From assembly GCA_902825845.1 (NCBI GenBank), contig CADECM010000008.1, positions 39,112 to 103,111 of the forward strand: DNA of 64,000 nt, written 5' to 3'. The translations under genes were made by a program, and so were the position numbers. The notes under the pieces are model-generated. The model saw nothing but the letters and a program-made list of their open reading frames with translations. It ran no database searches and had not been told where the DNA came from. Of this stretch, positions 54,950 to 62,548 are shown in pieces. The DNA is from an uncultured beta proteobacterium (GTDB lineage: Bacteria; Pseudomonadota; Gammaproteobacteria; Burkholderiales; SG8-41). Within the stretch, counting starts at the first letter, position 1. Every line of letters begins with the position of its first letter.

Positions 54950-55897
54950 ATGAAGTCAAACCCAATTCTTGCAACGCTCGGCGTCGCCCTTGCCGCGACC
55001 ACCTTTTGCAGCGCCGCCGGCGCCCAGCAATTGAAAATGATGACCGGACCGCAGGGCGGCTCCTGGTACCCATTGGGTGGCGCGATTCAGGGCATTGTTG
55101 AAAAAGCCGTGTCCGGCGCCAGCATGCAGGTGCTGCCCGGGGCGGGCATCTCCAACGTCGTCGGCGTCAACGCCGGCAAGGCCGAACTGGGCTTCGGCAA
55201 CGCCGTGTCATCCGTCGATGGCGTGAACGGCGCCGCGCCGTTCAAAGGCAAGCAGGACAATGTGTGCCAGGTCGCCACACTCTACTTCCAGTATTTTCAC
55301 GCGGTCGCACTGGCCGATGCCGGCGTCAAATCGATGGGCGAAGCCAAGGGCAAGGTGCTGACCACCCAGCAAAAGGGCAACACCGGCGAGCAGATGACGC
55401 GCGATGCGCTGAAAGTGTACGGCCTCGACTACGCCGCGATGTCCAAGGTCAATCACAGCAACTATACCGACTCCGTTTCGCAACTGAAGGACGGTCACGC
55501 GCAGGTATTCACGCTGATCACCACCGTGCCGGCGTCGTCGGTGATGGACCTTGCATCCGCGCGCGACATCCGCGTGCTGGATTTCCCCAACGACAAATTC
55601 CTCGCGCTGCAGAAGATCAACAAGGGCTACGACAAGCGCATCATCAAGGCCGGCAGCTATCCCAAGCAGGACAAGGACGTGCAGACCATCGGCACCTGGA
55701 CCCATCTCATCGCCAGTTGCAAGCTGCCCACCGATACGGTGTACAAAATCACCAAGGCGCTGGCTGAAAACGTGGGCAACCTCGGCAACGTGGTGAAGGC
55801 GGTCAAGGGTCTGACGGTGAAAGACATGGCGGCCGATGTCGGCGTGCCCTATCACCCGGGCGCCAAAAAGTACTATCAGGAAGCCAAGGTACTGTAA
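54950..55897 (+). CDS. TAXI family TRAP transporter substrate-binding protein
   Basis: 315 residues with a signal peptide (to about AGAQ) and the TAXI start MMTGPQGGSWYPLGGAI. Periplasmic receptor of a TRAP transporter. A GGAGG site precedes the ATG. The fused permease gene is 62 bp downstream beyond a terminator hairpin that should reduce permease expression relative to the receptor. Ligand unknown; location between hyi and glxR suggests a hydroxy- or keto acid. Confidence 0.92.
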   Translation: MKSNPILATLGVALAATTFCSAAGAQQLKMMTGPQGGSWYPLGGAIQGIVEKAVSGASMQVLPGAGISNVVGVNAGKAELGFGNAVSSVDGVNGAAPFKGKQDNVCQVATLYFQYFHAVALADAGVKSMGEAKGKVLTTQQKGNTGEQMTRDALKVYGLDYAAMSKVNHSNYTDSVSQLKDGHAQVFTLITTVPASSVMDLASARDIRVLDFPNDKFLALQKINKGYDKRIIKAGSYPKQDKDVQTIGTWTHLIASCKLPTDTVYKITKALAENVGNLGNVVKAVKGLTVKDMAADVGVPYHPGAKKYYQEAKVL

Positions 55898-55912
55898 CCG
55901 ACCCATAGCCAG

Positions 55913-55943
55913 AGCGGCGCGACCCTTCGCGCCGCTTTTTTTT
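55913..55943 (+). terminator. Intra-operon rho-independent terminator between TAXI receptor and permease
   Basis: A 9-bp perfect stem (GCGGCGCGA and TCGCGCCGC, loop CCCT) is followed by eight T. It ends 16 bp before the permease ATG. It probably allows partial read-through, giving more receptor than permease. Confidence 0.9.
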
Positions 55944-55959
55944 AGCGAGCGCCGGCACC

Positions 55960-57888
55960 ATGGCCCTGGAACAGGCAATGAAGAAACTGATCGTGGTCAT
56001 CGCGATCGGCATGTCACTCTACCACCTGACGATCGCGTTCATCGGCGCGCCGCAGGAGTTGTTTTTCCGCAGCACCCATCTGCTGTTTGCGCTGACGCTG
56101 GTGTTTCTGATGTACCCGAGTTTTCGCAAGACCCAGCCCGCCGCGGGCGCAATCCGCGACGACGCCGGCGGCATGATCGGCTCCGGCGGCCCCACGCCGG
56201 TTGCGTCGTGGTGGGACTGGCTGCTGATCGCAGCCTCGGTGGGCACCATCGCCTATGTGTGGGTCCATCACGAACATTTGCTGACGCGTTTTGTGTTTGT
56301 CGATGACCCGACGCGCACCGAACTCATACTGGGCACTATCTTCACCCTGATTGTGCTGGAAGCCACGCGCCGCATCATCGGCTGGGCACTGCCGGTGACC
56401 GCGATGATTTTTCTGGGTTACGCGTTCTTCGTGGCGAATACCCGGCCCGAGCAGATCGTCGAGATCATGTATCTCACCACCGAGGGCATTTTCGGCAGCA
56501 CGCTCGGCGTGTCGGCCGCCTATGTGATCATGTTCGTGATGTTCGGCGCGTTCATGGAACGCACCGGCATCGGGCGCCTGTTCATGGATTTCTCGCTGGC
56601 CCTCACCGGCCACACCGCGGGCGGCCCCGGCAAAGTGGCCGTGGTCAGCTCCAGCCTGTTCGGCACCGTATCCGGCAGCGCGGTCGCCAACGTGCTGGTC
56701 GACGGCCCGATCACCATTCCGCTGATGAAGCGTACCGGTTTTCGTCCGCCGTTCGCGGCGGCGGTCGAATCCGTCGCCTCCACCGGCGGCCAGATCATGC
56801 CGCCGATCATGGGCGCCGCCGCGTTTGTGATGGCCGAGTTTCTGGGTGTCAGCTATTTTCAGGTGACGATGTGGGCCATCATCCCTGCGTTCCTGTACTT
56901 CCTCGCGGTATTCTGCGCCGTGCACTTCGAATCCAAGCGCGTCGGTCTGCTGGGTCTGCCGCGCGCGGAAATCCCGCGCATGGGCACCGTGATGCGCGAA
57001 CGCGGCCATCTGTTCATACCGTTGCTGACCATTTTGTTCAGTCTGATGGCCGGCTTCAGTGCGCCGCTGTGCGCGCTGGCGGGCACGCTGACCTGCGTGC
57101 CGGTGGCGATGATGCGCAAATCCACGCGCAAGGACATCAACCTCGGCACCATCCTCGGCGCATTGGAGGACGGCGCCAAGAATTCCGTCGCCGTGGCGCT
57201 CGCCTGTGCCTGCGCCGGGATTGTCATCGGCGTCATCACCCAGACCGGCGCTGCCATCAATTTCACCTCGATCGTGGTCAACCTGTCGCGCGATCTTTTG
57301 CCGCTGGCGCTGGTCCTCACCATGCTTGCGGGCATCATCCTCGGCATGGGCATGCCGACCACACCCGCCTACGTGGTGATGGTATCGTTGCTGGTGCCGG
57401 CCATCATCAAGCTCGGCGCCATCGCGCCCGCGGCACACATGTTCGCGTTTTACTTCGCCATCCTGTCGGCGATCACGCCGCCGGTGGCGTTGGCGGTGTA
57501 TGCCGCCGCAGGCATTGCCAAGGCACCGCTGTGGGCCGCCGGCTGGACCGCGGTGCGCGTGGGCGCCGCGGGTTTCATCGTGCCGTTCATGTTCATCTTC
57601 GAACCCTCGCTGCTGATGATCGGCGAATGGCAGGTCATCCTGCAGTCGTTCGTATCGGCCACCATCGGCACCATCTGCCTCGCGGCAGCGCTGTTCGGCT
57701 ATCTGTTTCGCGTGGCCCGCCCGTGGGAACGCGGTGTGCTGCTGATCGCGGCACTGCTGCTGATCAAGCCCGGACTGCTCACCGATCTGGGCGGCCTTGC
57801 CTGCGTGCTGGCGGTTGCATTCAGTCAACTGGTGCTGCGCCGTCACGAACCGCCCCCGATGCCCGTACAGGCCGTCGAATACCACTGA
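55960..57888 (+). CDS. TRAP transporter fused permease (4TM/12TM type)
   Basis: 642 residues. An N-terminal small-subunit-like part with about four membrane segments is joined to the large DctM-type part with about 12 or more. MPPIMGAAAFVMAEFLGV and GMGMPTTPAYVVM are TRAP large-subunit motifs. Na+/H+-driven uptake of the acid bound by the TAXI receptor. The start ATG at 55960 has no strong ribosome site; an ATG at 55978 is an alternative. Followed by an inverted repeat (57898-57915), then glxR. Confidence 0.93.
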   Translation: MALEQAMKKLIVVIAIGMSLYHLTIAFIGAPQELFFRSTHLLFALTLVFLMYPSFRKTQPAAGAIRDDAGGMIGSGGPTPVASWWDWLLIAASVGTIAYVWVHHEHLLTRFVFVDDPTRTELILGTIFTLIVLEATRRIIGWALPVTAMIFLGYAFFVANTRPEQIVEIMYLTTEGIFGSTLGVSAAYVIMFVMFGAFMERTGIGRLFMDFSLALTGHTAGGPGKVAVVSSSLFGTVSGSAVANVLVDGPITIPLMKRTGFRPPFAAAVESVASTGGQIMPPIMGAAAFVMAEFLGVSYFQVTMWAIIPAFLYFLAVFCAVHFESKRVGLLGLPRAEIPRMGTVMRERGHLFIPLLTILFSLMAGFSAPLCALAGTLTCVPVAMMRKSTRKDINLGTILGALEDGAKNSVAVALACACAGIVIGVITQTGAAINFTSIVVNLSRDLLPLALVLTMLAGIILGMGMPTTPAYVVMVSLLVPAIIKLGAIAPAAHMFAFYFAILSAITPPVALAVYAAAGIAKAPLWAAGWTAVRVGAAGFIVPFMFIFEPSLLMIGEWQVILQSFVSATIGTICLAAALFGYLFRVARPWERGVLLIAALLLIKPGLLTDLGGLACVLAVAFSQLVLRRHEPPPMPVQAVEYH

Positions 57889-58057
57889 TCACGAGCCGGA
57901 GCGGCACGCCGCTCCAAAAACCGCGTCGCGCCCGGCTTGGGTGTGCGCCCGATGAATGCCCCAATCGGCACCGCGCCAGGGGCACGCATGCGTTCGCGAT
58001 CACACCCCGCCATCGCGCTATGGCAAAATCGAAACTGAAATTACATCGGAGAACATC

Positions 58058-58942
58058 ATGAGCAAGATCGGCTTCATCGGACTGGGCATCATGGGCAAAC
58101 CCATGGCGCTGAATCTCATCAAGGGCGGCCACACGTTGTTCCTCTCATCCCGCAGCGGCGTGGCGAAAGAACTCACCGATGCCGGCGGCAAGGCCTGTGC
58201 CAGCGCCAGGGAGGTTGCGCAACAGGCAGACATCATCATTGTCATGGTGCCCGACACGCCCGACGTGGAAAAAGTATTGTTCGGTGCCAGCGGCGTGGCG
58301 GAAGGCTTGAGCAAAGGCAAGACCGTGATCGACATGAGTTCCATCGCGCCGGTGGAGACCAAGGCCTTTGCCAAACGCATCAACGACCTCGGCTGCGAGT
58401 ACGTCGATGCGCCGGTGTCCGGCGGCGAAGTCGGCGCCAAGGCGGCATCGCTCACCATCATGGTCGGCGCCAGCCCAGCCACCTTCGACAAGGTCAAGCC
58501 GATCTTCGAACTGATGGGCAAGAACATCACGCTGGTCGGCGGCAATGGTGATGGCCAGACCTGCAAAGTGTGCAACCAGATCATCGTCGCGCTCAACATC
58601 GAAGCGGTGAGCGAAGCGCTGGTATTTGCCTCCAAGGCCGGCGCCGACCCCGCCAAGGTGCGGCAGGCGCTGATGGGGGGCTTTGCCGCCTCGCGCATTC
58701 TCGAAGTCCATGGCGAGCGCATGATCAAGCGCACCTTCGATCCGGGCTTTCGCATCGAGCTGCATCAGAAGGACTTGAACCTCGCGCTGCAGGGCGCGCG
58801 CGCCATGGGCGTGGCGCTGCCCAACACCGCCACCGCGCAGGAGCTGTTCAACACCTGTGCCGCCAACGGCGGCGCCAAGTGGGATCACTCCGGCATGGTG
58901 AAGGCGCTGGAGCGCATGGCCAATCACGACGTGGCGAAGTAA
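58058..58942 (+). CDS. glxR: 2-hydroxy-3-oxopropionate (tartronate semialdehyde) reductase
   Basis: 294 residues, beta-hydroxyacid dehydrogenase family, from the ATG at 58058 (CGGAGA upstream). GFIGLGIMGKPMALNL is the N-terminal NAD-binding and family signature; DAPVSGGEVGAKA binds the substrate; the catalytic Lys is in GQTCKVCNQ. Converts tartronate semialdehyde to D-glycerate. The pairing with hyi makes the function likely, though 3-hydroxyisobutyrate dehydrogenase-like specificities cannot be excluded. Confidence 0.9.
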   Translation: MSKIGFIGLGIMGKPMALNLIKGGHTLFLSSRSGVAKELTDAGGKACASAREVAQQADIIIVMVPDTPDVEKVLFGASGVAEGLSKGKTVIDMSSIAPVETKAFAKRINDLGCEYVDAPVSGGEVGAKAASLTIMVGASPATFDKVKPIFELMGKNITLVGGNGDGQTCKVCNQIIVALNIEAVSEALVFASKAGADPAKVRQALMGGFAASRILEVHGERMIKRTFDPGFRIELHQKDLNLALQGARAMGVALPNTATAQELFNTCAANGGAKWDHSGMVKALERMANHDVAK

Positions 58943-58953
58943 GCCTGCACGCC

Positions 58954-59793
58954 ATGCCAGAAGTCATACCATTGAACGCCGCGCTGGGCGCCCGCATCGA
59001 AGGCCTCGACCGGACCCAGGCTCATACGCCTGCCGTGGCGGCGCTGCTGGACACGGCGCTGGCCGAGCATCTGCTGGTGGTGATTCCGGGCGCGCCGATG
59101 TCGCCGCAGCAGACGCGCGATCTGGCACGAGCCTTCGGCGAACCACGCCCGCAGTTGCTGCGGCGCAAGCGCGCCGATGATGTGCCGGAAGTCTCGCTGA
59201 TGGTGAGTACCCTGATGAGTGACGGCACCACCGACAAGACGGTGTACCGCGCCGAGGATTGGCATACCGACGATTCGTATTTCGAAATCCCGGCCAAGGC
59301 CACGCTGCTGCACAGCCTCGAGATTCCGCGCCGCGGCGGAGCGACGTGGTTTTGCAATATGCAATCGGTGTACGAAGCGCTGCCCGAGGCAACCCGCCGG
59401 CGTATCGACGGCAAACGTGCGATCCACGGCTACGACACGCCGCGCGCGCGCAACCGGCCGGCGCCGCGCACGCCGCAGGAAATCGCGGAAACGCCCGACG
59501 TCGAGCATCCGCTGGTGCGCACGCATCCGGTGACCGGCCGCAAGGCGCTGTACCTCAATCCCAACCGCCTCGACCGCATCGTCGGCCTGCCGCGCGCGGA
59601 AAGCGATGCCTTGCTCGACGAACTGACCGGGGAAGCGCGCAAGCCGCAGCACCATCACGGCCACGTGTGGAACGTGGGCGATGTGGTCGTGTGGGACAAC
59701 CGCGCCACCATGCATCGCGTGGTGAACGACTATGCGGTGGGCGAGCCGCGCATCATGCATCGCGTATTACTGCAGGGCGAGCGGCCGGCGTGA
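58954..59793 (+). CDS. TauD/TfdA family Fe(II)/2-oxoglutarate-dependent dioxygenase
   Basis: 279 residues from the ATG at 58954, 11 bp after glxR; the longer frame lies inside glxR. The iron facial triad is visible: His104 and Asp106 in WHTDDSYF, His254 in NRATMHRVV; Arg266 or Arg270 can hold 2-oxoglutarate. It oxidises an alpha position next to an acid, sulfonate or ether oxygen, releasing an aldehyde. In this operon it might release glyoxylate- or glycolate-type products. Its stop overlaps the frame of the next gene. Confidence 0.92.
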   Translation: MPEVIPLNAALGARIEGLDRTQAHTPAVAALLDTALAEHLLVVIPGAPMSPQQTRDLARAFGEPRPQLLRRKRADDVPEVSLMVSTLMSDGTTDKTVYRAEDWHTDDSYFEIPAKATLLHSLEIPRRGGATWFCNMQSVYEALPEATRRRIDGKRAIHGYDTPRARNRPAPRTPQEIAETPDVEHPLVRTHPVTGRKALYLNPNRLDRIVGLPRAESDALLDELTGEARKPQHHHGHVWNVGDVVVWDNRATMHRVVNDYAVGEPRIMHRVLLQGERPA

Positions 59794-59849
59794 TGAGCGA
59801 CCCGACGCGCCCCGCCACCCCCACCCGCATCCATGCCGGAGGCATCCGC

Positions 59850-60833
59850 GTGAAATATTACAAGTCTATGTTTTTATTGAATATTTTTATAACCGCCGGG
59901 TTCGCCGCCGGCACACCGGCACAGGCACAACAGTGGCCGGCAAAACCCGTGCGCGTCATCATCCCCTTCCCGCCCGGTGCCAGCACCAATGACATTCTCG
60001 GCCGCGCACTGGCACAGCGTTTGTCCGAAGCACTGGGCCAGCAGTTTGTCGTCGACAATCGGCCCGGTGTTGGCGGCAATCTCGGCTCCGAGATGGGCGC
60101 GAAAGCAGTGCCCGACGGCTACACCCTGTTGATCGGCACCAACGGACCCATCGCCATCAGCCCACACATTTACAAGGCGCTGGGCTACGATCCGCTGCGC
60201 GATCTCGCGCCGGTGACGCTGTACGCGATGGTGCCGTACGCCATCATTGTCAATGCAGCCGTCAAAGCGACCAACCTCAACGAGCTGATCGCACTCGCCA
60301 AGTCGAGCCCCGGCAAGCTGCTCTATGCGTCGTCCGGCAACGGCGGCACGCCGCATCTGTGCATGGAAATGTTCAAGCGCCAGATGGGCGTGGACATCAC
60401 CCACGTGCCGTACAAGGGCGGCGCACCGGCGACAATCGATCTGCTCGGCGGACAAGTGCAGTTATTCTGCCCCGGCCTGCCGCCGGTGCTGCCGCATATC
60501 AAGTCCGGCAGGCTGCGCGCCATCGCCATCACCATGCCCAAACGCACGCCGTACTTGCCGGAGGTGCAGACCGCCGCCGAACAGGGCCGCCCGCAACTCG
60601 ACGTCAATTCATGGGTGGGCCTGCTCGCGCCCGCAAAAACGCCACCGGCGATTATCGACAAGCTGCACGCCGCCATCACCCGCATCATGGCCACCCCTGA
60701 GATGAAGACGTACGTCTCCAGCAACGGCGCCGAACCGTTGGCCATGGGGCCAAAGGCATTCGGCGCGTTTCTACGCAACGAGTCGGCCAAATGGGGACAG
60801 GTCGCCAAGGCAGCGAATCTGCGCATCGACTGA
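59850..60833 (+). CDS. Tripartite tricarboxylate transporter (TTT/Bug) substrate-binding protein
   Basis: 327 residues from the GTG at 59850, which has GGAGG 7 nt upstream; an ATG at 59793 would overlap the dioxygenase stop but places 19 polar residues before the signal peptide. The signal peptide (VKYYKSMFLLNIFITAGFAA) is largely encoded by an AT-rich repeat in antisense. Mature start WPAKPVRVIIPFPPGAS, then VDNRPGVGGN and VPYKGGAPATI. Likely translated with the dioxygenase. Orphan receptor without TctAB. Confidence 0.9.
   Translation: MKYYKSMFLLNIFITAGFAAGTPAQAQQWPAKPVRVIIPFPPGASTNDILGRALAQRLSEALGQQFVVDNRPGVGGNLGSEMGAKAVPDGYTLLIGTNGPIAISPHIYKALGYDPLRDLAPVTLYAMVPYAIIVNAAVKATNLNELIALAKSSPGKLLYASSGNGGTPHLCMEMFKRQMGVDITHVPYKGGAPATIDLLGGQVQLFCPGLPPVLPHIKSGRLRAIAITMPKRTPYLPEVQTAAEQGRPQLDVNSWVGLLAPAKTPPAIIDKLHAAITRIMATPEMKTYVSSNGAEPLAMGPKAFGAFLRNESAKWGQVAKAANLRID
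59851..59893 (-). repeat. AT-rich dispersed repeat, copy 13 (inside a signal peptide)
   Basis: On the minus strand this contains TTCAATAAAAACATAGACTT followed by GTAATATTTC. It sits at codons 1-15 of the Bug gene and encodes the start and hydrophobic core of its signal peptide. Confidence 0.72.
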
Positions 60834-60846
60834 CAACCTTTTTTTG

Positions 60847-60999
60847 GCCACAGATAAACGCAGATGAACACGGATTAAACCCCGCCGCTGTCTTCCCCGC
60901 GCAGGTGGGAATCCATTCGGTATCTCAAGTGGAACTGGGCTTACGCTTGCGTGGGAACGTCCACGGAAAAATCTGTGTTCATCTGCGTTTATCTGTGGC
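60847..60999. repeat. Inverted repeat with 29-bp arms
   Basis: Arms at 60847-60875 and 60971-60999 (CCACAGATAAACGCAGATGA and its complement) differ at one base and enclose about 95 bp. Similar CACAGAT...AACGCAGAT text is dispersed in many proteobacterial genomes. No open frame within. It begins 14 bp after the Bug stop and could act as a transcription stop or be a non-autonomous mobile element. Confidence 0.85.
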
Positions 61000-61030
61000 T
61001 AAATGGTTTTGACGTGAACATCACACTCCC

Positions 61031-62521
61031 ATGAACAAACCCGAAACCCCACGCAAGCCCTGCCCACCCGCACTCATCTCCGCCTTGCGCGCGCAGTTCG
61101 GCGATCGCTTCAGCACCACGCCGGCGATGCGCGAACATCATGGCAAGGACGAATCCGCGTTCCCCATCGCGCCGCCGGACGGTGTGGTATTTCCGCTATC
61201 CACTGATGAATGCGTCGACATCGTCAAGCTGTGCGCGGCACACGACACCAACATCATTCCCTACGGCGTCGGCACCTCACTCGAAGGTCATGTGCTGGCG
61301 ATCCACGGCGGCATCTGTGTCGACATGAGCCGCATGAACAACGTTCTTGCGGTCAACGTCGACGATCTCGACTGCACGGTGCAGGCGGGTGTGACGCGCA
61401 AACAGTTGAACACGCATCTGCAGCACACGGGGCTGTTTTTCCCGATCGATCCCGGCGCCAACGCGACACTTGCCGGCATGGCCGCCACTCGCGCGTCCGG
61501 CACCAACGCCGTGCGCTACGGCACCATGCGCGAAAACGTGCTGGGCCTGACGGTGATTCTCGCCGACGGCCGCGTGATCAAAACCGGCGGCCGCTCGCGC
61601 AAATCCGCCGCGGGCTACGATCTCACGCGGCTCTTCGTCGGCTCCGAAGGCACACTCGGCCTGATCACCGAAGTCACGCTAAGGCTCTACCCGCAGCCCG
61701 AGGCCGCCTCCGCCGCCACCTGCACCTTCCCCGACATCAACGGCGCCGTGCGCACGGTGATTCAGACCATCCAGCTCGGCGTGCCCATCGCGCGCTGCGA
61801 GTTGCTCGATGCGGTCACCATCAAAGCCGTCAACCTGCACAGCAAACTCGGCCTGCGCGAAGCGCCGATGTTGTTCTGCGAATTTCACGGCAGCGCCGCC
61901 TCGGTCAAAGAACAGGCCGAAACCGTGCAGGCCATCGTCAAGGAACACGGCGGCATGGATTTCGAATGGGCGACACAGCAGGAAGACCGCACGCGACTAT
62001 GGCAGGCACGGCACGATGCCTATCCCGCGTGCCTGCGCCTGAAACCCGGCGGCCGCGCCATGTCCACCGACGTGTGCGTGCCCATCTCCAGACTCGCCGA
62101 ATGCATCGCCGAGACCAACAAGGATCTGCAGGACACCACCATTCCCATTGCGCTGTTCGGCCATGTCGGCGACGGCAATTTTCATCTCGCCATCGTCGTC
62201 GATCCCAACAACCCGGCGGACGTCGCCGAAGCCGAGCGCGTCAATCACAACGTGGTGCACCGCGCGTTGGCCATGGGCGGCACCTGCACCGGCGAGCATG
62301 GCATCGGCTTCGGCAAACTGGATTTCCTCGACGCCGAGCATGGCGGCGCGGTGGCTGTGATGCAGGCGGTGAAGCAGGCGATCGATCCGCGGAACTTGTT
62401 CAATCGGGGCAAGGTCATTCGGCATCGAACAAATACCGCGCCGAGAACGCTTGACGGCGCATGGAGCGGCAAGGTCCGAATGGCACACGATTTTGAAGAG
62501 AAGCCGCCTCCACAGCCTTAA
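61031..62521 (+). CDS. FAD-linked 2-hydroxyacid dehydrogenase (GlcD/D-lactate dehydrogenase type)
   Basis: 496 residues. The FAD-binding PCMH domain has PYGVGTSLEGHVLAIHGGI and GANATLAGMAATRASGTNA; the C-terminal cap has the TCTGEHGIGFGK motif. Oxidises D-lactate, glycolate or related acids, passing electrons to a quinone or cytochrome. No GlcE/GlcF genes follow, which favours a single-chain D-lactate dehydrogenase-like enzyme. Its place after hyi, glxR and the dioxygenase fits glycolate/lactate oxidation. Confidence 0.92.
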   Translation: MNKPETPRKPCPPALISALRAQFGDRFSTTPAMREHHGKDESAFPIAPPDGVVFPLSTDECVDIVKLCAAHDTNIIPYGVGTSLEGHVLAIHGGICVDMSRMNNVLAVNVDDLDCTVQAGVTRKQLNTHLQHTGLFFPIDPGANATLAGMAATRASGTNAVRYGTMRENVLGLTVILADGRVIKTGGRSRKSAAGYDLTRLFVGSEGTLGLITEVTLRLYPQPEAASAATCTFPDINGAVRTVIQTIQLGVPIARCELLDAVTIKAVNLHSKLGLREAPMLFCEFHGSAASVKEQAETVQAIVKEHGGMDFEWATQQEDRTRLWQARHDAYPACLRLKPGGRAMSTDVCVPISRLAECIAETNKDLQDTTIPIALFGHVGDGNFHLAIVVDPNNPADVAEAERVNHNVVHRALAMGGTCTGEHGIGFGKLDFLDAEHGGAVAVMQAVKQAIDPRNLFNRGKVIRHRTNTAPRTLDGAWSGKVRMAHDFEEKPPPQP

Positions 62522-62548
62522 ACACAATGCACAATGCAGTGCGAGCGC

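Noticed and set aside
56014..57885. A 623-codon open frame on the minus strand across the TRAP permease
   Set aside because: Translation is His/Arg/Gln/Gly-rich with no domain. It is antisense to a well-supported TRAP permease; high GC makes such shadow frames common.
57898..57915. GGAGCGGC/GCCGCTCC inverted repeat after the TRAP permease as a terminator
   Set aside because: Only a 2-nt loop is left and AAAAA rather than a T-run follows on the plus strand; could be chance or part of a longer structure.
61210..62454. A 414-codon plus-strand frame within the FAD-linked dehydrogenase gene
   Set aside because: Arg/His-rich shifted frame of a clear gene with intact FAD motifs.
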